Part shown: piece by piece, positions 50,027 to 60,436 of the stretch | Numbering within the stretch: the first letter of the stretch is position 1 | How the letters are laid out: the number at the start of each line of letters is the position of its first letter | Origin: Ehretia macrophylla | Taxonomy: Eukaryota; Streptophyta; Magnoliopsida; Boraginales; Ehretiaceae | Assembly: GCA_037974665.1 (NCBI GenBank) | Contig: CM075770.1 | Location: 21,529,501-21,593,500 of the forward strand | Length of the DNA stretch: 64,000 nucleotides | Reading direction: 5' to 3' | Position numbers and translations under genes: made by a program | Notes under the pieces: model-generated | Told to the model about the DNA's origin: nothing | Databases searched by the model: none | Seen by the model: the letters and a program-made list of their open reading frames with translations, nothing else

Positions 50027-50126
50027 GTATGTTCTACATTTGACTGTGTGCTTTTATTGTTCTAAGATGCCTATTGGTAGAATATTAATAAACCATTAAT
50101 ATTCCAAGAGCAATACTTAATTTCAG

Positions 50127-50215
50127 GTGCTCACTTGCTGAGCTATCCCGGGGCATTCAACATGACTGCTGGACCATTGCACCGGGAGTTACTACAGAGG
50201 GCAAGGTAATTACAT
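50127..50215 (+). pseudogene. Omega-amidase (NIT2) exon fragment
   Basis: After the acceptor 'aatttcag' the reading is [20 protein letters not shown], then ELLQRAR, with a donor 'ag|gtaatt'. This closely matches the exon of plant omega-amidase that follows the catalytic Cys loop (normally [20 protein letters not shown]). The enzyme belongs to the nitrilase superfamily and hydrolyses alpha-ketoglutaramate. None of the neighbouring exons, with the Glu-Lys-Cys triad, is present, so the fragment cannot be active. Confidence 0.75.
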
Positions 50216-50410
50216 ATGTTGGACCATTGCACTGCTTGGTTTCTTGGACGTAATTTCACTATATGATCTATAGTTGTTCAGGTAACTGTTTGGATTATGT
50301 TCATCTTTCTATGACATGCCTACTTTAAAATGGTGGAACTAATTCGATTAGAATATAATGCAGATGAGTTATCTTCTCTTTAGGTGAACTAATTGGTTAT
50401 GATATGACAG

Positions 50411-50518
50411 AGTGCTGAATCATCTGGGACATTTGCTAGAAGGCAATGGAGAAGGAGGCAGATCAAAGCAACATCCCTTAAACCCTTCAATCTGAAAACA
50501 GAGTTTCGTGAACCTTAA
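50411..50518 (+). other. Last exon-like fragment of the cluster
   Basis: After the acceptor 'gatatgacag' one frame reads AESSGTFARRQWRRRQIKAT, then SLKPFNLKTEFREP and a stop. The 'LKPFNLKTE' string resembles a motif of TPX2-like microtubule proteins, but the match is short and not secure. Another frame reads VLNHLGHLLEGNGEGGR and so on. I leave the family open. Confidence 0.3.
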
Positions 50519-51059
50519 ATACCAATTACATCATGATATGGAACACCAATTGGTTATATTTATAACTGCATCCCTTATTCTTGGGCGTGGAAAATCTTTA
50601 AATTGGATTGGTAGTTCTTTCTCATGTAAGTGAAAACTTGGTTGTGGAACATTCTTTTTGCTAGTGATTAACGCTTTGATAAAAACTTGTGTCATTCAGT
50701 GTTGGCTAATATGTTGCAAATGCAATTTAGGGATGTAAGGTTGACTGCACCTAAGTTCTGGCTATTCTGGCTAAGAAGCGATCAATGATGTGCTGTAGCT
50801 GCCACAGACACCTATCTCGTGGATATTCTCTCTTTCTATCAAATGTTGCATGTCAACTGTCTTGGAGACACTAGGACTTGCAAGGGTGACTATACTGATA
50901 GAATTTTCAGTAGTTATAGAGCAATCCTTAAGATGACTTTTTGTATTGTTAGCTATCAATTACCTAGTATAGATTGTAGGAAGGTGATTGTTGACAGAGC
51001 AACAAAAAGTTGAAAGCTTATTCAATTGTAGAATGATTTATATTCAATCTAGTTGATAT

Positions 51060-52561
51060 TAAAAGTGAGTATTTGGATCTGAATCTGAGAAGATTTTGAA
51101 GAGTGGAATCTAATATATATATATATATATATATTTATTTATAAAGTGTGGTAAATAATCTACAAATATAAATAATATGCTCCGCAAACTAAGTATTTGT
51201 CTGAAGAAATATTTTAATGAAAGACGACATAAAACGTACCTGAAATAATATTATTCTGAAAATTTAGGAGTACTTCAGGACAATATCATCTCCAAATTAA
51301 AAAAATGTGATAAAACGAATAGAAATTTTGTTCATCCTAAGAATAATTGCATAGAAATTTTGTTCATCCTAAGAATAATTGAAGTTGATAATAAATCATG
51401 GGTGAATGCTTTACATGTGAATTTGAGACTGCGGAGTATCTTTTCCTCTCTTTTGTTATTTTTAATTAGTGAAGACTGTGCACTGTATGCTGTATGGAAC
51501 TATATAAGAAAATGAAAGTTCATCAACTAAAATTATTAGTTAGCAGATTTGCATTGCAATGTGTTTTACATACTGTATGAAACAAATGAATTTCACAAAA
51601 TTTTGTAGAATTTATTTGTAAATCTAATTTTTTTTATTTGGTTGTACATTTTTAAAAAGTTACAAATCTAGAATTTGCAATTCTTAAATTTGCACAAGCC
51701 TTACTCAAATTTGAGTTTAAGAGGTGGAATTTGTAAATTCACGTTTTCTAATTCTGCTACTAATTCTTTGAGGACAAAACTACCCTCAAGTTTAAGTTAT
51801 TGACTTTGCTAGGAATAGTAAAAAACTCAAGAAAGAAAAAAAAATGTCTTCCCCCCACTCTTCTATCTTTCACGGCAAAAAAAAAAAAAAAAAAAACTCA
51901 ATATCTTTCATTCACTCCTCTTTATTCGTTTATCTTCTTTGTAAATTTATTCATGATTTTTCTTTTGAGCAATATGTATTCTTGTAAAAGAATTTCTAGT
52001 TATCATATGCTAATCTTAATATAATCAATATGTGTCAATCATAATAAACACTAGATAATACTTTTATATATGACAACCACGCTAAAAAGATTAGTATCGT
52101 GTTTGTCGTGACTTTGCCGTGGCCGTGTAAATGTGTATAGTTGAATTTAAAATTATTTATTCATGTTAAATTTATGGGTGAACTTAAAATTATAATGATT
52201 ATTTTGTAATGTTTATATTTTTTGAAAATATTTCTTTGCTTTTTTTTTTTGAATTTTTATAATAGTACCAGATTTCAATAATTGGTTAAAAAGATAACAG
52301 TTATATGATAGTCTAATTACAATTGAATAAAAGAAAGATATTTAAGTAAAATACATTTATTAATTCTAATTTCACATGTGTTCCAAACACAATTTGGATT
52401 TACAAATAACAGAATTGACTTAATCTTATTTTACATTTCCAAACAAGAGAATTCATTTGTAAATGAATTCTTCATGAAATTCATTTATAAATTAAATGAA
52501 TTCCACACACGAATTGCTTCCAAACACTATGTTACCGTGAAAAATATTAACCAACTCATTT
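51060..52561. other. AT-rich stretch without a gene
   Basis: It contains an (AT)n run (51116-51134), a perfect-looking 31-bp duplication ('atagaaattttgttcatcct' and so on, at about 51325 and 51356) and two poly-A runs (51836-51843, 51878-51896). The ORFs (51800-52024, 52378-52563) have only biased composition. At about 52430-52520 short inverted 'aattcatt' motifs occur. Confidence 0.5.
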
Positions 52562-52570
52562 AAACCTTTA

Positions 52571-53468
52571 GGGGGCGTTTGGTTCGCGGGATGTTACAAA
52601 ATTCCCTGGAATATGACATTCCTATGTTTGGTTCGTGGAATAAAAAAATATTCCTGGGAATGTCGCATTCCTGGGAATGCAATATTCCCATGATTTAGCC
52701 AATTTCTATTCCCATGTAAGGGGGTGGGAATATCACATTCCCAAATATTGGGAATAACTTTGAAAAAGTAAAAGACCCAAATATCCATTTTAGAAAATAC
52801 AAAATTAAAATAAATATAATAAAATAATTCAAAAAATAAAATAAAAAATAAAAAATAAAAAATAATATAAAAAAATAAAAAAATAATTAAAATAAAATAA
52901 CTAAATAAGTTAAAAATAAAAAATAAAAAATAAAATAGAAAAAATAAAAAAATTATAATAAAAAATAAAATAAAAAAGTACATGATAAAATAGAATAAGA
53001 AAAATAAAATAAAAATAAAATTAGTAAGAAAAAAATAAAATAAAATTACACAAAATAATAAATTTAAGTTTCTAATTTTGAAGTGTCAAGTTAAAATTTA
53101 TAAATTATAAAAATAAATTTACTTTAGTTGTATTAATACATTAAATATTTTTTTACTCGCGTATTAGTATCATTTTTTTTTTTGCTACATAAATGCAAAA
53201 TGTATTGTTATTTGTACACTTTGTTTGATATTCTTATTTTTTTGAGTTAGGGACATTAAAGAAAAATTACTTAACATTCTTAGGAATATTGAGTTAAACC
53301 AAACATAATAAAATAACATTTCTATGAACTTGACTAAATATTCCCAAGAATATTTTTAACAAACCAAACACTTTTAACGATATTCCCGAGAATAACATTC
53401 CTGGAAATGATATTTTTAAGAATGTCATTCCCGAGAATAAAAAATCTATCCGTGAACCAAACACCCCC
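52571..53468. mobile_element. Inverted-repeat element at the tip of the MULE
   Basis: The ends gggggcgtttggttcgcgg and ccgtgaaccaaacaccccc match at 17 of 19 positions. Subterminal 'ttcctgggaatg' and 'attcccgagaataacattcc' motifs are repeated on both arms. The centre (52780-53045) is a low-complexity run of A, AT and AAAT that gives a spurious 129-codon ORF. No target duplication of its own is found on the right side. Confidence 0.7.
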
Positions 53469-54984
53469 AGCGGTCTCTAATCTTTGCTCGTTTGATCTGT
53501 TTGGTCATTTATCTTTAAAACAACCATAAAATAGTCTCTTATATTTCATTCTTGTGCCATCATTAATCCTTCTGTCAAGTTACTAACGGTTTTGGCATGT
53601 GAGTTGCACATGACATCTATTTTTAAAGGTAATTTCGTCTTCACACTAGATGCTTTCATTCTCTAGCAAAATACGAACTTTGACCAACCCTAACCCTTAA
53701 TCCCTCATACCCGAAATCCCCAATCCCTAACCCCTTACGCAAATCCCCATTTCACAAATACACAGCCCTAACCCAAATCCCCAATCCCTAAATCGGTAAC
53801 CCTAACCCAAATCAATGTGAAGAGTGTATCGCGTCGACATCTTTGGCGAATAAAGGAGATGAGTTTGCTGTATTCTGCGTCCAGCGAGCATGCCTGACGG
53901 TTTGCTTCATTGGCTGTGAAATGGGGTGTGATAATGGATGGCAATTCCACAAGTGACACTTGATAGCTTATGGTTATGGGACACTGTTGGCATCATTTCA
54001 TCATTGCTCGCCTTTTTCTAATGCTCACTTGTTTACTTCCTACCTCTTCGGTGTTATTGAACTATTCTTTCGTAGTCCTATTTTTTTTTTCTCTTTTCCT
54101 GAGAATTTGTCATGATATACTTGCCTAAGCAATGAATTGTCACTAGGTACTTCACCTGCAGTTGCAGCAACAAAGCAGTTAGAAATAGTGCAGGTTACTC
54201 AACTGCATTTATAAATTCTTCTAGAGATTCTTTTCCGGCTTTGTCTTCTCAGTTATTTTTTACTTGGACTCTGCTTTTTTGTGGTGTGATCACTTGCTAT
54301 TATCCTAACTTCATCACAAAGATACTGATCATTTGGAACTGTTAAAAGATGTGCTCCTTTATATTTATATTTCTCCAGTAAGTAAAAGTGCCTAAGACAT
54401 AGCGATAAGGTCACTATAGCAGTTGAATACAAGCAGCCATGAAGCCCCAACCAACCCATCCTCCCAGAGAAAGGAAAGCAAACCACGCTGAAGCACATAG
54501 ATGGAATTAGACTTCGGTTGCGGGTAATTAAGCGCGGCGGTAGCAGTGGTGAAGTTGAAGATTTAAATTATGACTATTTTTTACTTGGGACTTTTTTTTT
54601 GTTTTATTTTTATTTTTTTGGGTAAATTATGACGGTTTTATTAATTTTAGACTTGTCTTTTGATATTATCCATTGACGGTTTTATTTGGTGTGAAGAAAT
54701 GGGATTTGGGGGTTAGGGTTTTTAATTTGGGGAAGAAATGAAGAAATAATCGAGTAATGTTGTGTATTTATGAAAATATAATATGTGATGACTAATTTGC
54801 CCTTATTAAGTCATGAAATTACATGTCATGTGCATATCAGATGCCAAAATCGTTAGGAACTTGACAAAAGAACTAACGGTAGCACAAGAATAAAACATAA
54901 GGAATTATTCTATAGTCGTTTTAAAGATAAATGACCAAACAGACAAAACGAAGAAAGATAAGGGACTGTTGGAATAATTTACCC
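52571..54984. mobile_element. Composite Mutator-like element with 9-bp target duplication
   Basis: A perfect 9-bp direct repeat, aaaccttta (52562-52570 and 54985-54993), flanks the unit, the size expected for MULEs. Inside, 53471 to about 53620 and about 54830 to 54968 are long inverted repeats, about 80% alike by eye. They share 'tgtttggtcatttatcttta' and 'ctaacg-ttttggcat'. The right end reads CCC at 54984. On the left, the first bases of the arm are missing and a second inverted-repeat element (52571-53468) fills that place. The interior 53620-54830 has no transposase reading. It holds CCCTAA-rich sequence (about 53685-53815) and perhaps captured exons. Confidence 0.75.
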
Positions 54985-55372
54985 AAACCTTTAAATTGTT
55001 AAAAACAAGTTTAATTTTAATACGCTACTTTCTAAGGTAGTGACTTTTTAGTTATATAAAAAGCACATATATTTTACTGAGACGAACCATTAGGAAAAAA
55101 AGTTAAAATACCGACGGGGAATTATGCATAGGTAATAGCACCTTTTGTGAAAAGTTAAAATACAAATAGGGAATTATAAGTAGGTCAATCATCATAAAAT
55201 TAAGTTTTGTACTACTATTAACATAGATTTAACACCGGTTTAAACCTTGAAATATAATTTTTAACAGCTCTCAAGATATCCTTCCTCAAATTTAGATTTG
55301 TCTAGAGCTTCGATTAGAAATAAAAAGCATAAGAACATATGTCGAAATATTCACATCAGCAATAAAAACAAG

Positions 55373-55920
55373 ACGGGAGAGAATACTCTCTATACCATCT
55401 ACCAATGTTATCATCGCCATCTTAATGCAAGTAGATATACAGTAGATCTAGAGTAATAACCAAGATAGCAATAACTGACTAATCCCAGTTTTACATCAAA
55501 GATAACTTCAGAGATTTAAAAACACATAATTCTTCAAACAGGAAAACCAAAATTATGTTGCTCATATTTGCTCCATTGGATTGGCAGAGATACCTGCAAA
55601 TTAATAAGATGATGAGAATATTTTAGTTGGAAACAATATGTTTTCTTATTTAATATAGGAATTTCGATACGTGTACACATAACTCAACTATATAATTACC
55701 CAATCAACCTAGGAATTGCTTCATACAAGAAACTAATCTAACATCACAAACTTAGAACACCATAAAGTATTCAAATAGGCAAACACTCCACAAAGAAAAT
55801 GTTTCATTGTGGCTCTGCACAATCGATCTTATTTCAAGTAATCCCCAACCTGCAGTTCATGCTACTGGAAACCAAGCCAGTCAAACAGCAGAATTGTGTG
55901 CCATTGTTTAATCTGCCCAC
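55373..55920. repeat. Direct duplication, copy 1 (with an internal extra segment)
   Basis: Two blocks match copy 2: 55373-55430 ('gagaatactctctataccat' and so on) and 55613-55920 ('gagaatattttagttggaaa' to 'gtgtgccattgtttaatctg'). About 180 bp between them (55431-55612) are absent from copy 2, where the blocks are joined. Similarity is about 85-90% by eye. Confidence 0.8.
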
Positions 55921-56089
55921 CAATCCAGTCAAAACAATTAATTCTTGAAACACATAGTATTCAGGTACTTAACCTAAGTATCTAGTATATTAAGTAGGAA
56001 TGCCATTTCAAGCCGCAATACTCTCCCCAGAAGTGCGATGCATCCTCACTAACGGGCTTCCAACATGGTTCTAACAGACATTATATAAA

Positions 56090-56460
56090 TATAAAGAGAG
56101 AATCCTCTCCATACCATCTAATGTTATCATCGTCATCTTAATGAGAATATTTTAGTTGGAAACATGTTTTCTCACTTACTGTAAGAATTTCGATACATGT
56201 TCGCATAACTCAACTACATATTACCCAATCAACCTAGGAATTGCTTCATACAAGAAACTAATCTAACACATATATAACATCACAAAACTTATAACCATAA
56301 AGTCTTCAAATAGGCAAACACTTCACTCAGAAAAAAATTCATTATGGCTCTGCACGATCTTATTTCAAGTAATTCCGAACCTGTTCATGCTACTGGAAAC
56401 CAAGCCAGTCAAACAGCAAGCAAAATTGTGTGCCATTGTTTGATTTGCCTACCAAATTAT
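56090..56460. repeat. Direct duplication, copy 2
   Basis: This is the shorter copy of 55373-55920, with small gaps such as 'cacatatataac' added near 56268. The two copies lie about 200 bp apart in the same orientation. Confidence 0.8.
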
Positions 56461-56672
56461 CTTTGAAAATTCTATTTTTCTAGTCAGCTTTCACGACACA
56501 TTACCAGCCTCATGGTTTGAAAGATATAGAAACCATCATCAATCCATCCATCATAACAAAGTAACAATTATCAATCAGTCACAATCAGAGATTTTAAAGC
56601 AACACCCTCAACAAGGGATTAAAGATAAAAGATAAAATAAAAAAGAACACAGTAAAAATATTATACCTATAA

Positions 56673-57029
56673 TCAAATTTGCGGCTTCATAGGTTTAGGT
56701 CGGCAGAGCTGCACCTGTACTTCCTCCATTCCATCATAAACTCTGGCCTGGAAGGTTTCCAGAGGGGTGTCATCACCATCGACATTACCAGCTTTAACAT
56801 TTTTGACTCGGAAAGTGATGTAATAAACAGAACCCGCACAAGCATGTTCATTCACTCTCTCCAGATTGACGAACTCATATGCCTTTTTCTAACATACCAA
56901 AAATCAAAAGTTACACCAACAGAATAATATAATACGATGATAAACATACATATATATATATATATAGCTTACGTGCTGGGTATTATAGTCGGCGAGCTCA
57001 ACAACACGTTCATATTCTTCTGGTTCGTC
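56673..57029 (-). CDS. Cystatin-like protein, last two exons (5' part missing)
   Basis: Two minus-strand exons, 57029-56973 and about 56892-56673, have good splice borders (ctttag|gacgaa; cagcac|gtaagc; tatgttag|aaaaag). They read DEPEEYERVVELADYNTQH, then KKAYEFVNLERVNEHACAG, then SVYYITFRVKN and end VQLCRPKPMKPQI. The helix with 'ELADY' and the 'GSVYYITF' strand fit the cystatin/monellin fold. The inhibitory QxVxG loop is replaced by HACAG, so protease inhibition is doubtful. The tail with VQVQLCRPKP is longer than in simple cystatins. Upstream exons are not found: the intron runs into a copia fragment at about 57040-57100. It may be a gene remnant. Confidence 0.6.
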
Positions 57030-57052
57030 CTAAAGCAAGTGGTAATCCAAAC

Positions 57053-57682
57053 ATGCAGATTGTAGCTGCAATTGATGCTAGGAAGCAGGGAGTCTTCCTA
57101 TGCAAGAACTATACCCTCAACGGGCTGGACAACACACTGTATAATATTTACAGTTCAGTTGCTTCAGCAAAAGCTCTGTGGGAATCCTTGGCAAAGAAGT
57201 ACAAGACAGAAGATGCAGGGGTGAAGAAATTCATCGCTGGCAGGCTTCCAGACTTCAAGATGGTGGATTCCAAACCAGTAGAGAGCCAGGTTCAAGAGTA
57301 TCAACTTATTCTTCATGAGGTTCATACTGAGGGCATGGTCATGAATGAGCCACTTCAAGTTGTTTTCTTGATTGAGAAGTTACCACCAAGTTGGAGGGAC
57401 TTCAAGAACTACCTGAAGCACAAGAGAAAGGAGATGTCTCTTGAAGACCTGATTATGAGGTTGAAGATAGAAGAAGACAACCGTAATACTGAGAGAACGG
57501 TTGGCCTTCCACCTTTGGAGGCAAAGGCAAATGTAATCGAGCATGGCCAAAGTAGCAAGAAAATGAAAGTCACTGGTCAAGGGCAGAAGGAAGCTGATAA
57601 GAAGAAGAAGTTCACCGAGAATTGCTATGTTTGTGACAAGCCGGGGCACAAAGCAGTTGAATGCAGATTTCGCAAGGACTAG
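57053..57682 (+). pseudogene. Copia gag with zinc knuckle
   Basis: The 209-codon frame holds the copia gag core (LCKNYTLNGLDNTLYNIYSS, later LPPSWRDFKNYLKHKRKEM). It ends in a CCHC zinc knuckle CYVCDKPGHKAVEC, which binds element RNA. The first 15 or so residues do not match gag and derive from the neighbouring intron, so the ATG at 57053 is not the original start. The frame ends at a stop (TAG 57680) just after the knuckle, where pol should continue. Confidence 0.8.
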
Positions 57683-57808
57683 AACAATCTGAAGAAGAAG
57701 AAGGCTCAAGCTAATGCTGTTGATGACTTGGGAGATGATATGTCAGATATGAATCTGTTAGCTATTGTATCAGAAGTGAACCTGATTGGGAATCCGAAGT
57801 AGTGGTTC

Positions 57809-58111
57809 ATGGATACTGGGGCTACGAGGCATGTCTGTTCTGATAGGAAGATGTTCACTTCTTACCAGGCTGTCAATGAAACCATTTACATGGGGAACTC
57901 TTCCACTTCGAACGTAGTAGGGATAGGGACCGTGGTCTTGAAGATGACATCCGGGAAGAAGCTGACTCTTAACAAAGTTTTGCATGTCTCTGATATCTGG
58001 AAGAATCTGATCTCCGGATCGTTGTTGGTCAACAATGGATTCAAAATAGTGTTTGAGTCTGGGAAATGTTTATGGGCAAGGGTTATTTGTATGAGAATTT
58101 ATTCAAACTAA
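57809..58111 (+). pseudogene. Copia aspartic protease fragment
   Basis: It starts [12 protein letters not shown], the DTGA catalytic motif with the CxxxxxF/Y context of copia proteases. It continues [20 protein letters not shown], then [20 protein letters not shown]. The frame is broken around 58060, and the next part restarts in another frame. Confidence 0.8.
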
Positions 58112-58189
58112 GTGTAATGACTGTTGCCCCTACAAATGTATTGGCTGGCGAGCCTTCTAACGCTGCTATCAATGAGAATAACTCAGTTG

Positions 58190-58915
58190 CTTATGTCTTG
58201 GATTCTCTTAACTTATGGCATGATAGATTAGGACATGTAAATTTTGGTTCTTTGCAAAGTTGACTTTAATTCAAACAAAAAATGTAAAATTTGCATAGAA
58301 TCAAAATTAACGAGTGCTTCTTTTAAATCGGTTGAAAAAAGCACCGAACCTCTAGAATTAATTCACAATGACATTTGTGACTTAATATTTATGCAAACTA
58401 GATGTGAGAAGAGAAAAAAAATTATGTTTATCTACTTCGAAGCAAGGATGAAGCTTTAGAAGTATTTAAACTATATAAAAATGAGGTAGAAAACCAACTT
58501 GGTAAGAAGATCAAGATGTTGAGAAGTGACAGAGGAGAAGAATACGTGTATCCATTTGAGGGATATTGTGTGGAACATGGAATTGTTCATCAAATGATAG
58601 CTTCTTACACTCTTCAACAAAACGGTATTGCTGAGCGCAAGGACCGAACCCTAAAAGAAATGATGAATGTCATGTTGATTCATTCTAGGCTACCTCAAAA
58701 CTTGTGAGGGGGAGGCCGTTTTAACTGCAAACCATATTTTAAATAAGGTACCCCACAAGAAACTCGAGAAGACACCTTACGGATTGTGGAAAGGTTGACC
58801 ACATTCCTACAAATACTTTAAAGTGTGGGGGTGCCTAGCCAAAGTTGGAGTTCTAGCTCCCAAAATGGTCAAGATAGATCCAAAGACTGTGGATTGTATA
58901 TTCATCGGATAAGTC
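58190..58915 (+). pseudogene. Copia integrase fragments
   Basis: The pre-integrase reading ([15 protein letters not shown]) at about 58211-58260 is followed by [14 protein letters not shown]. The integrase core then appears as LRSDRGEEYVYPFEGYCVEH and NGIAERKDRTLKEMMN, with the D…E positions visible. 'HKKLEKTPYGLW' and 'VWGCLAKV' follow in a third frame. Several frameshifts and stops make it inactive. Confidence 0.8.
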
Positions 58916-59665
58916 TAGACAGATACGTCGTAGACATGATACCGTCAAACAATTGCTCTCAATGGGGTAATCTCAATTGACTACGTAAAGTCAAAGGATA
59001 ACATTGCGGATCCGCTTACTAAAGGTTTAAACAGAGAGTAAGTTTACAAGACGTCAAGGGGAATAGGTCTTAAGCCTATGTCTAAAGAGTCATCATAGTG
59101 GAAAACCCTTCCTACGTGACATGAGATCCCTGGATGTAGGTTCAAAGGGAAAAACTGAGCTATGAATGATTCACCGGGAGTACTGTAGGGGTAACACTCC
59201 TACCTATTCCTATGACGAGCAGACAGTGCTGCCTGCATGTGCTTTAGGCTAAGCTATGCTTTTAATGATACTTATATATTGTTAATCCAAGTGGGGTATT
59301 GCAGAGATACTCTTAATAAGTGATCACCTATATGAGTAGGGACTGGGCCGGTCCTACGAGAATTTTGAAGGCTGAATTCTCTAGAGTACTCATAAATATC
59401 GGGAGTTATTCAGGGCCAAAATGAACACAACCATGAGAACTCGACAGTGTACTGAGGGGTACTGTGTGAACTCTATTGTCTTGGTTTACACGAAAGTTGA
59501 ACAATTCAAGACATCGCGTTCACTGGTTAATAAGTAAACCCGATAGTTTTCACTAAGGAAGGTTCAAAGCCAAAAGCTACCTATCCTGATGCAGTATCCT
59601 TCTATCGAACTCTCTCTGGGTCTGCATTCATACTTGGCTGATCAATTTCCATTCATGTGAAGGAT

Positions 59666-60436
59666 TGTTGGAAGAAAGAGTAAAAGTGAATGAGAAATTG
59701 CGTTAACTTCCAACTCCATCTTGTCACCCACGTTTTGCTTGAGATGCACAATGTGAGTGGGCTTTGTCCACGTATAATTGATAATGAATGGATTGAGTGG
59801 CATTTGCCCACCTACCACTCCTTTGCATGCATGTACAAATTGGACTAAGTGGACTAGGGAAGTTAGACCCACGTTTATGCACAATTCAATTTGGAGGATG
59901 TGGGAAAGTGGGATGGCTTATACGATTTGCATGGGAGAATGGCCAGCGGATTTGTCTATAAATAGCCAGAGTCCTCATTTGCATTCGTAGGAGATTTAAG
60001 AGCATCATATACATACATAGCAGTATAGTCTAGTCTTGCGTTGAGAGAGTTCTCCATTGTCGAGTTCGCAGCAGGCTTCGTAAATTGTAGAGCTCCTTTT
60101 ACAAAGATTCAACCGTTGTATCTTGGGAGGTATTCGTGACAGAAACGTGAGCACTAGTAGCGGCGCGTAAATACCTTAAGAAAATCGAGTCAAGCTCGAG
60201 CCTCAGTTAGATTTAATTAATTAATTTTACTTTCCATTAATTATGTATTTTCCAATTCCTTTATATATAAATTTGTAACTTCTCTTTACTTCATTGTAAT
60301 TTCAATTTCGCGAATCCTTTGTCTATAATTTTCTGTTTAGAAGTATTAAAATTGCTTGATCGTTTCTGTGCAATACTTACACCTCTCATTGTTGTATAAA
60401 TTCGAAGTTATATGCCGTATTGATTTTTATTCAACA
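59666..60436 (+). repeat. 3' LTR of the truncated copia element
   Basis: The 771-bp unit starts TGTTGGAAG and ends ATTCAACA, so the termini TGTTG…CAACA are inverted. A TATA box (tctataaatagcc, about 59957) and a transcribed-leader-like part follow. It abuts the last codons of the P4-ATPase fragment at 60437. The base pairs gcaac that follow find no match at the other end, in line with loss of the 5' part. Confidence 0.75.

Larger units (their letters stand above)
54994..56660. other. Intergenic sequence with a duplicated block, 3' of the cystatin-like gene
   Basis: No gene is seen on either strand. The main feature is a direct duplication (see the repeat entries at 55373 and 56090). On the minus strand this lies just behind the cystatin-like stop codon, so part of it may be 3' UTR or downstream DNA of that gene. 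Confidence 0.5.
57040..60436 (+). mobile_element. Truncated Ty1-copia element lacking reverse transcriptase
   Basis: Order on the plus strand: gag (to 57682), protease (57809-58060), integrase pieces (about 58190-58900), an RNase H tail (about 58965-59040, SIDYVKSKDNIADPLTKGLNR) and a 3' LTR (59666-60436). Reverse transcriptase and most of RNase H are missing between about 58915 and 58960. The 5' LTR and primer site are also missing. The left junction falls in an intron of the cystatin-like gene. Confidence 0.85.

Noticed and set aside
52594..52983. 129-codon minus-strand frame rich in Phe, Ile and Leu
   Set aside because: It is the translation of an A/T low-complexity run in a transposable element and not a membrane protein.
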